Positions 27,789 to 35,013 of a stretch of 64,000 bases of DNA are shown here, piece by piece. A program made the position numbers and the translations under genes. How positions within the stretch are numbered: position 1 is the first letter of the stretch; each line of letters starts with the position of its first letter. Origin of the DNA: JAFGOG01 sp034429215. Its GTDB lineage: Bacteria > Chloroflexota > Anaerolineae > JAAYZQ01. Under the pieces are notes generated by a model, which was given only the letters and a program-made list of their open reading frames with translations, searched no databases and was not told where the DNA came from. Location: contig DAOUGI010000094.1 in NCBI GenBank assembly GCA_034429215.1, positions 7,524 through 71,523 on the forward strand. Direction: 5' to 3'.

Positions 27789-29738
27789 TTACACATCCAG
27801 ATTTTGCACGCTCTTGGCATGCGTCTGAATAAAACGCTTGCGGGGCGGGACGCTCGAGCCCATCAGCATGTCGAAAGTGCGGTCGGCGGCGGCGGCATCT
27901 TCAATAGTCACCTGAAGTAGGGTCCGCTTCTCGGGATTCATGGTCGTCTCCCACAACTGCGGCGCGTTCATCTCCCCTAACCCTTTGTAGCGCTGGAGGG
28001 CAACGCGCTCATCCTTGAGCCGCTTTAACACCTTTTCCTTTTCCTCGTCTGAATAGACGTACTGGTGCCCGCTTTTCATATCGATCCGGTACAGAGGCGG
28101 TTGGGCGATGAACAGGTGCCCGCTGTCGATCAACTGCTCCATGTAGCGGAAGAAGAAGGTGAGCAGCAAGGTGCGGATGTGGGCTCCGTCCACATCGGCG
28201 TCGGTCATGACGATGACCCGGTTGTAACGCAGGTTATCCAGGCTAAACTGGGGTCCTACGCCGGTTCCCAGGGCGGTGATGAGCGCCCTGACCTCGGTGC
28301 TGCTCAGGATCTTGTCCAGGCGGGCCTTTTCTACGTTCAGGATCTTGCCCCGCAGAGGAAGGACCGCCTGAAAACGGCGGTCGCGGCCCTGCTTGGCGCT
28401 TCCGCCGGCGCTGTCCCCTTCTACGATAAAGATCTCTGACTTGGACGGGTCCCGCTCTGAGCAATCGGCCAGTTTGCCCGGCAGGGTCATGCTCTCCAGC
28501 GCGCTCTTGCGGATTACCAGGTCACGAGCCTGGCGGGCGGCCTCGCGCGCCCGCCACGAGGTCAAACACTTTTGCACGATCTGCTTGGCCTCGCCGGTGT
28601 TTGAGTCCAGAAACGCCGCCAGCGCCTCGGCGATCACCGATTCGACCTGGCCGCGCACTTCGGCGTTGCCTAGCTTGGCCTTGGTCTGGCTCTCGAACTG
28701 CGGGTCGGTCAGCTTGATGCTGAGGACGGCCGTGAGGCCCTGGCGCGTGTCGTCGCCGGAAAAGTTCGGATCTTTGTCTTTGAGCAGCCCCTTGCTGCGC
28801 GCATAGTCGTTCAGCACCCGCGTCAGCGCCGAGCGAAAGCCGGTCAGGTGTGTCCCGCCGTCGACCGTGTTCACATTGTTGGCAAAGGCGAACACCGATT
28901 CAGCATAGCCGTCGGTGTACTGGATGGCCGCTTCGACGAACGTCCCGTTGACCTGCCTCTCGACATAGATGGGCGAGTGGGCAACATCGCGGTTCTTGTT
29001 CAGGTAACGGACGAACGAAGCGATGCCGCCCTCGAAATAGAAGGTGATCTCCCGGCCAAACGGCTGGCCTTTAACCTGGCGATTGTCCACAAAACGGATC
29101 GTCAGCCCACGGGTCAGAAAAGCCATCTCCCGGAAACGCTGCAGCAGAACGTCGAATTTATAGTCCAGGCTCTGAAATATGGCCGCGTCGGCCATAAAGG
29201 TCGTCTTGGTGCCGGTCTCGCTGGCCGGTGCTTTGCCGATCGCCTCGACCGGCGACGCCGGCCGGCCGTGCTCGTACCGCTGGCGATGGACCTTGCCGTC
29301 GCGGCGAACCTCTACCTCGAGCCATTCCGACAGCGCATTGACAGCCGAAACGCCGACGCCGTGCAGCCCGGAAGCAACCTTGTAACCGCCGCCGCCGAAT
29401 TTTCCGCCGGCATGGAGGACGGTCATGACCACTTCCAGGGCGTCCATCGGCTCGCCGTTGGCTCTCTTTTGCGTTGGGTGTGGCCCGATCGGGATACCCC
29501 GACCATTATCCTGAACCGTCACCGAGTTGTCGGGGTTGATGCAAACCTCGATCCGGTCGCAGGCGCCGGCCAGCGCTTCGTCGACCGAGTTGTCGACCAC
29601 CTCCTGCACGAGATGGTGCAGCCCTCGGACGTCGGTCGAGCCGATATACATGCCCGGACGGCGGCGTACGGCTTCCAGCCCTTCCAACACCTGAATGTCG
29701 GTGGCTTCGTAACGGGACGTGGTCTGATTTGTAACCAT
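27789..29738 (-). CDS. gyrB: DNA gyrase subunit B
   Basis: The 649-residue protein has the GHKL ATPase motifs (VVDNSVDEALAG, DNGRGIPIG, HGVGVSAVNALS), the transducer domain, and the TOPRIM region with EGDSAGG and the metal pair in TDADVDG. Length and the ending QTHAKSVQNLDV fit GyrB rather than ParE. With GyrA it introduces negative supercoils. It is the third gene of an operon that begins with two small membrane protein genes. gyrA is not in the window. Confidence 0.97.
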   Translation of the reverse strand: MVTNQTTSRYEATDIQVLEGLEAVRRRPGMYIGSTDVRGLHHLVQEVVDNSVDEALAGACDRIEVCINPDNSVTVQDNGRGIPIGPHPTQKRANGEPMDALEVVMTVLHAGGKFGGGGYKVASGLHGVGVSAVNALSEWLEVEVRRDGKVHRQRYEHGRPASPVEAIGKAPASETGTKTTFMADAAIFQSLDYKFDVLLQRFREMAFLTRGLTIRFVDNRQVKGQPFGREITFYFEGGIASFVRYLNKNRDVAHSPIYVERQVNGTFVEAAIQYTDGYAESVFAFANNVNTVDGGTHLTGFRSALTRVLNDYARSKGLLKDKDPNFSGDDTRQGLTAVLSIKLTDPQFESQTKAKLGNAEVRGQVESVIAEALAAFLDSNTGEAKQIVQKCLTSWRAREAARQARDLVIRKSALESMTLPGKLADCSERDPSKSEIFIVEGDSAGGSAKQGRDRRFQAVLPLRGKILNVEKARLDKILSSTEVRALITALGTGVGPQFSLDNLRYNRVIVMTDADVDGAHIRTLLLTFFFRYMEQLIDSGHLFIAQPPLYRIDMKSGHQYVYSDEEKEKVLKRLKDERVALQRYKGLGEMNAPQLWETTMNPEKRTLLQVTIEDAAAADRTFDMLMGSSVPPRKRFIQTHAKSVQNLDV

Positions 29739-29747
29739 ACTGTGGTT

Positions 29748-30137
29748 CTAGTCTTCCTCTGACATCGAAGATTGAGCCTCGGCTTGCTCGGCGAAGGCCT
29801 TGATCTCAGCGCCCATCGCGTTCAGATCGGCGCTAATCCGTTCCTTTTCCCGGACGAATGCCGCCCGAGCCTGATCGGGTGGCATCAGCTTGAGCGACAA
29901 GCGCTGTCCTCCCTCGTCGTCAGAATAAGTGTGGCTCACAAAGGGCACTTGGCGGGTTAGAAGGTAGATGCCGCCGACTATCGCCGCCAGACCGGCAACG
30001 GGCGCAAGCAGGCCGACCAAGTAACCGGAGATCAAGTTCAGGGGAAAGGCCAGGAGGTTGCCCACAATTCCACCTGATTTTTCGTGCGGCACGCCGATTG
30101 GCCCTCCAATCGCGGCGGCGCGGTTGGGCTTGTCCAT
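29748..30137 (-). CDS. Small membrane protein of unknown function
   Basis: 129 residues with a hydrophobic region (about 25-62, probably two membrane helices separated by GLLAPVAG) and a charged helical C-terminal tail that may form a coiled coil and ends in SMSEED. No family was recognised. It is nine bases upstream of gyrB and five bases downstream of another small membrane protein gene, so the three are co-transcribed. Confidence 0.7.
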   Translation of the reverse strand: MDKPNRAAAIGGPIGVPHEKSGGIVGNLLAFPLNLISGYLVGLLAPVAGLAAIVGGIYLLTRQVPFVSHTYSDDEGGQRLSLKLMPPDQARAAFVREKERISADLNAMGAEIKAFAEQAEAQSSMSEED

Positions 30138-30142
30138 TCCTA

Positions 30143-30382
30143 TTACCCTCCTATCTCTATCGACTGGTCGGCTGCGTCGGCGCCGCCCGTCTGCTGGCGC
30201 ATCAGGGTTACGATCTCATCGGGGGTGTAAAGCTGTACCCTGGGTTTTTCGCCCTCTGCCATCTTGATGGCAGGCAATCTGCCGGTGAACAGGTAGGTGA
30301 GCAAGACCGCCCCGGCCGCCCCGATGGTAGCCAGGCCGGCGATCAAGCCCACGCAGTAAGCCAACTGCTTTAGGAAGCTCAC
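30143..30382 (-). CDS. Small single-pass membrane protein of unknown function
   Basis: 79 residues starting at a GTG behind a strong GGAGGAGG site. One membrane helix (about residues 9-32) is followed by a short polar tail with YTPDEIVTLMRQQTGG. It is the first cistron of the gyrB operon, 41 bases from the -10 box. Function unknown. Confidence 0.7.
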   Translation of the reverse strand: MSFLKQLAYCVGLIAGLATIGAAGAVLLTYLFTGRLPAIKMAEGEKPRVQLYTPDEIVTLMRQQTGGADAADQSIEIGG

Positions 30383-30422
30383 GATGCCACCTCCTCCATA
30401 ATAACCTCTCGATCGGAGGGAA

Positions 30423-30451
30423 ATTGTACCCTAGAACTCTCAAGCTGGCAA
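30423..30451 (-). promoter_or_regulatory. Promoter of the gyrB operon
   Basis: TTGCCA (30446-30451), 17-base spacer, TACAAT (30423-30428) on the minus strand. Confidence 0.72.
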
Positions 30452-30575
30452 ATATCCCCATCTTTTTGGAGTCTGCGGGCCGCGAAGGATGCCCGCGACC
30501 GCAGAGACATCTAACATAACTCTAACGGCGCTCTAGCGTTTGTCTAATGTTGACTGGCTAAAATGCCCCTATATG

Positions 30576-30584
30576 TGATATAAT
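30576..30584 (+). promoter_or_regulatory. Extended -10 promoter of the Cys-rich protein / zinc peptidase operon
   Basis: TGA followed by TATAAT (30579-30584), with no convincing -35 at the right distance. The ATG lies 24 bases downstream. A structured GC stretch (about 30471-30510) sits between this and the divergent gyrB promoter. Confidence 0.55.
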
Positions 30585-30607
30585 AGGGTAGGGAGTCTGT
30601 TAATACC

Positions 30608-30820
30608 ATGTCAAGCCCGATTTGCGCCAACTGCGGGATCGCCATCCGCTGGCAGCCCACCATCGTGGACGGTCAGGCCTATTGTTGCCCCGGCTGTGCC
30701 CAAGGCGGGCCATGCGAATGTGATTATGACAACCTTCCACAGTTGGGTGTTATGAAAGCGATGGTGCTTAAAAGGACCCTCGAGTTCACAGCAGTAATAG
30801 AGGTGAAGAAAAGATGCTAA
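30608..30820 (+). CDS. Cys-rich small metal-binding (metallothionein-like) protein
   Basis: 70 residues with clustered cysteines: ICANCG at the N-terminus, then YCCPGCAQGGPCECDYD. The YCC-x2-C block followed by paired Cys resembles bacterial SmtA-type metallothioneins with a small zinc finger, though it has fewer Cys. The C-terminal 30 residues are Cys-poor except for a final Cys. It probably binds zinc or copper. It overlaps the zinc peptidase gene by seven bases. Family assignment is tentative. Confidence 0.6.
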   Translation: MSSPICANCGIAIRWQPTIVDGQAYCCPGCAQGGPCECDYDNLPQLGVMKAMVLKRTLEFTAVIEVKKRC

Positions 30821-31509
30821 CGTATTTGATTATTGCCCTGCCGGCCCTGTTGTTGGCGTTGTATGCTCAGTGGAAAGTCAAGTCAACCTATAGCAAGTAC
30901 AGCCAGGTGGCAAACGCGCGGGGGATTACAGGACAGGAAGCCGCCCGCATCCTGTTGCGCAGCGCCGGGCTGGACCACATCAGCTTGGAAGGGACGTCGG
31001 GCACGCTCACCGACCATTACGATCCGGGCAAGGACGTCCTGAGGTTGTCCAGAGACGTGGCCAACCGTCCTTCCGTGGCAGCCCTGGGCATCGTCGCCCA
31101 CGAGATCGGCCACGCCTCCCAGGACGCGACCAATTATGGTCCGCTTCGGCTGCGGGCCGGGCTGGTGCCTATTGTGAACATCGGTTCCTGGCTGGGGCCA
31201 ATCGTCTTTCTCGTCGGCCTCATGCTTGTGGCACCCGCTACCGGATCGAACACGGTGGCCTGGATCGGCCTGTTGCTCTTTGCCGGCACCGCCGTCTTTT
31301 CCCTGGTGACCCTGCCGGTCGAGTTCAACGCCAGCAAGCGAGCTCAGCAAATGCTCGAAAATTACCAACTGGCCAGTGGGGAAGAGCTGCGGCAGACGAA
31401 AGCGGTTTTGAACGCGGCAGCATTGACCTACGTGGCGGCCCTGGCCCAGTCCCTGTCTACGCTGCTCTACTACTTTCTCATTCTGACCGGAGGCCGGCGG
31501 CGGGATTGA
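30814..31509 (+). CDS. Membrane zinc metallopeptidase, YugP family
   Basis: The 231-residue membrane protein has an N-terminal helix, the zinc motif HEIGH (residues 96-100), and three more helices in the second half, the arrangement of the YugP-like neutral zinc metallopeptidases. The active site is expected on the cytoplasmic side or within the membrane plane. The ATG sits inside the end of the Cys-rich gene, suggesting coupling. A 17-bp terminator hairpin follows the stop. Confidence 0.9.
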   Translation: MLTYLIIALPALLLALYAQWKVKSTYSKYSQVANARGITGQEAARILLRSAGLDHISLEGTSGTLTDHYDPGKDVLRLSRDVANRPSVAALGIVAHEIGHASQDATNYGPLRLRAGLVPIVNIGSWLGPIVFLVGLMLVAPATGSNTVAWIGLLLFAGTAVFSLVTLPVEFNASKRAQQMLENYQLASGEELRQTKAVLNAAALTYVAALAQSLSTLLYYFLILTGGRRRD

Positions 31510-31514
31510 GACAA

Positions 31515-31554
31515 CAAGAACCCCGGTTCCCCCACTTGGGAACCGGGGTTCTTG
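31515..31554. terminator. Long bidirectional hairpin between convergent genes
   Basis: A 17-bp perfect stem (31515-31531 with 31538-31554) of the AAGAACCCCGGTTCCC type and a 6-base loop. It starts five bases after the peptidase stop and ends one base before the convergent gene's stop. It is related to the GAAACCCGGTTTC hairpins at 31787 and 42111. Confidence 0.85.
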
Positions 31555-31555
31555 C

Positions 31556-31759
31556 TTAGAATGAGAAATCAAACCAACTGGTGTTGGTACAGGTGCCGCA
31601 CACCAGCACGATAAAGATGAGCAGCAGAATCACGCCGCAGCCGATGCCGCTGCAAGACGCACCACGCCCAAACCCCAAGTTCTTTTGCAGCCAGTTATAA
31701 GCTGCTGTAATGATGGTAAGTCGCAACAGCCCACCCAAACACCCAGGCCTATCGTCCAT
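31556..31759 (-). CDS. Small membrane protein of unknown function
   Basis: 67 residues with an ATG at 31759 preceded by GGGAGGTT. A basic N-terminus (CLGGLLRLTIITAAYNWLQ) leads to a strongly hydrophobic segment (IGCGVILLLIFIVLVCGTC) containing several Cys. Not recognised as a known family. It lies downstream of the nuo cluster on the same strand, separated by a hairpin. Confidence 0.55.
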   Translation of the reverse strand: MDDRPGCLGGLLRLTIITAAYNWLQKNLGFGRGASCSGIGCGVILLLIFIVLVCGTCTNTSWFDFSF

Positions 31760-31786
31760 ATAACCTCCCTTTAACCCTCTTTTATC

Positions 31787-31819
31787 AGAAACCCGGTTTC
31801 GTAAAGAACCCGGGTTTCT
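31787..31819 (-). terminator. GAAACCCGGTTTC-type hairpin downstream of nuoN
   Basis: Stem 31787-31796 with 31810-31819 (AGAAACCCGG/CCGGGTTTCT), 13-base loop. It lies 68 bases beyond the nuoN stop on the minus strand and probably terminates the nuo transcript. Member of a repeated hairpin family. Confidence 0.6.
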
Positions 31820-31886
31820 TTTCCTCGTGCCGCATGTTTCTGGCGGCGCTAATACCTATACGGTTGTCGAGCGGACAGGTTGCAGG

Positions 31887-33377
31887 CTAGAACGCCGCGG
31901 CCAGCATCTGCATCGACTGGTTAGCCAGGTTGATGAACGGCTGTGGATAGACACCGATCAGCAAGATGCCCGCTGCCGTCAAGGCCAATCCAACCTTCAG
32001 CCCGGCCGGCACGGCGATAGGGGCGGCCCCTTCGTCGGCCGCCTCGAAAAAGACCTGGCGCACGACGTTCAGATAGTAATAGGCACCGATCACACTGGTA
32101 ATAATGCCGGCGACGGCCAGGGTCAGGGTCTGCCACAGGCCCACCTGGATGGCCGCGCCAAAGACGAGGAACTTGCCCATGAAACCAACCGTTCCCGGGA
32201 TGCCGGCCAGCGACAACATGGCGATAAGCAGCACACCACCCAGCACGGGCGAGCGATGGACCAGGCCCTTGTAGTCCTTTATGGTGGTGGACCTGGTGGC
32301 GTTCTCGAAGGCTATGACGGCGATAAAGGCGGCCAGATTGCTAAAGAGGTAGCCAAACAGGTAAAACAGCGTGCCGTTGATGCCCTGGAAGGTGGCGCCC
32401 TCGACACTCTGTATGGCGATCACGCCGATGATGATATAGCCTGCCTGGGCAATGCTGGAGTAGGCCAACATGCGCTTCATGTTGGTCTGGCGCATGGCGA
32501 TCAGGTTGCCCAGGAGCATGGAGATGATCGACAGGGACATCAGAAAGGCCATCCAGCCGATCCCGCCGCGGAAATCGTACAGCGCCGTCAGGAACACGCG
32601 CATCAGGATGGCAAACCCGGCGGCTTTGGAGGCGACCGACAGAAAGGCGGTCACCGGCGTGGGCGCGCCCTCGTAGGTGTCGGGCGCCCATTGGTGAAAG
32701 GGGGCCAACACCATCTTGAAGCTAAAGCCGGCCAGCAGCAGAACGATGGCCACGATCGCCAGCCACTGCATCTGCGGATCGCCGACAGTGAGCGTCTGGG
32801 CGATCCCGGCCAGGTCGGTAGTGCCCGTTGCACCGTACAAGAGCGACATGCCGTACAGCATGGCCGCCGAGGTCACCGCTCCGTACAAAAAGTACTTGAG
32901 GCCGGCCTCGTTCGATTTCGTGTCGCCCCGCAGGTAGCCGGCCAACACGTAAGAGGTGATGCTCAGAAACTCCATGGCCAGGTAGACCGAGATCAGGTTA
33001 ATGGCCGACGACGCCAGGCAGATAGCCAGCGCGGCAAAGACAAGCAGAGCATAGAACTCGCCCCGGTAGGGAGTGCGCTCCTGGAGGTACTGCACCGAAG
33101 CCACCACGACCAGCCCCACGGTGAGAATGGCGATGATCTTGAACAGCAGGGCAAAGTGATCCACCGCCATCACGGCCAGGACGGTAGTCTGATCGGTCTT
33201 CCACAACAGGATCGTTGCCGCCAGCGCCGCCGCCAGCCCTATGACTGCCAGGGCCGGGATCCACCGAGTTTTCCGGACATGGTCCCTCCAGATGAAATCG
33301 ACACACAGGACCACCAGGCCGGTAAACAGCAACAACAGTTCGGGTGAGAGCAGTCGCAACGTGTTACCTGAAATCAA
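31887..33377 (-). CDS. nuoN: NADH-quinone oxidoreductase subunit N
   Basis: The 496-residue antiporter-like subunit has about 14 membrane helices, the conserved MEFLSITSYVLAGY segment with the key Glu, and a Lys-bearing helix near SFKMVLAPFHQWAPDTYEGAPTP (quoted in part). It is one of three proton-pumping subunits of complex I. It is the last gene of the membrane-arm operon, 30 bases after nuoM. Confidence 0.95.
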   Translation of the reverse strand: MISGNTLRLLSPELLLLFTGLVVLCVDFIWRDHVRKTRWIPALAVIGLAAALAATILLWKTDQTTVLAVMAVDHFALLFKIIAILTVGLVVVASVQYLQERTPYRGEFYALLVFAALAICLASSAINLISVYLAMEFLSITSYVLAGYLRGDTKSNEAGLKYFLYGAVTSAAMLYGMSLLYGATGTTDLAGIAQTLTVGDPQMQWLAIVAIVLLLAGFSFKMVLAPFHQWAPDTYEGAPTPVTAFLSVASKAAGFAILMRVFLTALYDFRGGIGWMAFLMSLSIISMLLGNLIAMRQTNMKRMLAYSSIAQAGYIIIGVIAIQSVEGATFQGINGTLFYLFGYLFSNLAAFIAVIAFENATRSTTIKDYKGLVHRSPVLGGVLLIAMLSLAGIPGTVGFMGKFLVFGAAIQVGLWQTLTLAVAGIITSVIGAYYYLNVVRQVFFEAADEGAAPIAVPAGLKVGLALTAAGILLIGVYPQPFINLANQSMQMLAAAF

Positions 33378-33407
33378 AACTCACCTCCTCGGCTCATGGA
33401 GAGAACA

Positions 33408-34961
33408 CTACCACCCAGAAACGAGCTTCTGGGCAAAGCTGTTGAAAAAGTTGATGATGGGCGTCGGAAACAGGCCAAAGCCGATCATGAACAGGACGAG
33501 CGGCCACAACGCCACCTTTTCAAAGGCCTGCATATCGAGCAGTTTGGCTTTGTGGGTCACCTCATTCCACTTTTCCTGGTCAAACTCGCCCAGGAACACA
33601 TGCTGGACAATCTTCCACAGGATATAGGCCGCCGTCAGGACAACACCGATGATACCGATGGCTGCGAACACAGGCATGATCTCAAAAGCGCCCCGGAAGA
33701 CAAAGAACTCGGCCCAGAAGCCGACCAGGCCGGGCAAGCCCAGGCTGGCCAGCGCCGTCACCATAAAGATGCCGTAATAGTAGGGCGTCATCTTGCCCAG
33801 TCCGCCAAATTTCTTCAGATCGCGGGTATGCGCCCGCTCGTAGATGACCCCGACCAGGAAAAAGAGGCCGCCGGTAATAATGCCGTGGGCGAACATCTGC
33901 AGCGCGGCTCCGTTGGTGGCCATCGCCGCCGCATCGCTGAGTGTGCTGTTGCCCCAGGCAGCGGCAGATGCCGACACGCCCAGCATAAAGTAGCCCATGT
34001 GGCTCACCGATGAGTAGGCGATCAGCCGCTTGAGGTCCCATTGGGCCATACACACCAACGCCCCATAGATAATACTGATCAGGGCCAAGATAGTAATGAC
34101 CGGTACATTCCAGGTATAGAACCTGAATTGCTGGGGAAAGATGGGTAGGAGGATGCGCAGCATGCCATAGCCGCCCAGCTTTAGGAGGATACCGGCCAGG
34201 ATAACGCTGCCGGCGGTGGGAGCAGCCGTGTGGGCATCGGGCAACCAGGTATGGAAGGGCCACAGGGGCACTTTGATGGCAAAGGCCACGAAAAAGGCCC
34301 AGAAGGCAGCAGCAGCAGCCCAGCCGTTGCCGTGAAAGACCGGGTTATCCGGTCCCAGCTCGGTAGATAGCCTGACAATATCAAAGGTGCCGTGGTTAAA
34401 ATACAGGCCCAGGATGGCCAGGAGCATGGCCACACTGCCGACCAGTGTGTAGAGGAAAAACTTGACGGCCGCGTATTGGGGTCGGTCGTTGGGCTGCCCC
34501 CAGATGCCGATCAACAGGTACATGGGCACCAGGCCGATCTCCCAAAAGACGTAGAACAAGACGAGGTCGAGCGATATAAAAACGCCCAACATCCCCATCT
34601 CCAGCAGCAGGAAGAGCAAGAAGAACTCCTTGACCCGCTTGGTGATGGTGTAAGATGAGTAGATCAGGCCCAGGGTGGTCAACAGTGTCGTCAGGAATAT
34701 GAGCGGGATGCTCAGCCCGTCCGCGCCGACGTGGTAGTTGACCCCGATGGCCGGGATCCACGCCGAGTTCGTCTCGAACTGAAAGCCGCCCGCCTGCTGG
34801 TTGTAGGCAAACCACAGGACAATCGACAGCACCAGCGGGACAAAGCTAATGCCGACGGACATCTGCTTGATGGTCCGCTCCTCTTCCTTGGGGATGAGCA
34901 AGATCAACAACACCCCAACCAGCGGAACAAAGGTGATGAAGGTCAGCAGGTAATTCGCCAT
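33408..34961 (-). CDS. nuoM: NADH-quinone oxidoreductase subunit M
   Basis: The 517-residue protein is a typical NuoM: FYVFWEIGLVPMYLLIGIWG in the fourth to fifth helices with the functional Glu, the FAIKVPLWPFHTWLPDAHT half-helix with its Lys, and AYSSVSHMGYFMLG. It forms one of the proton channels of complex I in the cytoplasmic membrane. It lies between nuoL and nuoN. Confidence 0.96.
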   Translation of the reverse strand: MANYLLTFITFVPLVGVLLILLIPKEEERTIKQMSVGISFVPLVLSIVLWFAYNQQAGGFQFETNSAWIPAIGVNYHVGADGLSIPLIFLTTLLTTLGLIYSSYTITKRVKEFFLLFLLLEMGMLGVFISLDLVLFYVFWEIGLVPMYLLIGIWGQPNDRPQYAAVKFFLYTLVGSVAMLLAILGLYFNHGTFDIVRLSTELGPDNPVFHGNGWAAAAAFWAFFVAFAIKVPLWPFHTWLPDAHTAAPTAGSVILAGILLKLGGYGMLRILLPIFPQQFRFYTWNVPVITILALISIIYGALVCMAQWDLKRLIAYSSVSHMGYFMLGVSASAAAWGNSTLSDAAAMATNGAALQMFAHGIITGGLFFLVGVIYERAHTRDLKKFGGLGKMTPYYYGIFMVTALASLGLPGLVGFWAEFFVFRGAFEIMPVFAAIGIIGVVLTAAYILWKIVQHVFLGEFDQEKWNEVTHKAKLLDMQAFEKVALWPLVLFMIGFGLFPTPIINFFNSFAQKLVSGW

Positions 34962-35013
34962 CTATTTCCTCCTCGGTGTACAGAATGCCATCAGTTGTTG
35001 GGCGTTCATCATG

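Noticed and set aside
28848..29762. A 304-codon open frame opposite gyrB
   Set aside because: Shadow of the conserved gyrB reading frame, with no domain and no start signals.
31827..33347. A 506-codon open frame opposite nuoN
   Set aside because: Antisense to an unmistakable NuoN. His/Gln/Gly-rich composition is typical of reverse-strand shadows of membrane protein genes.
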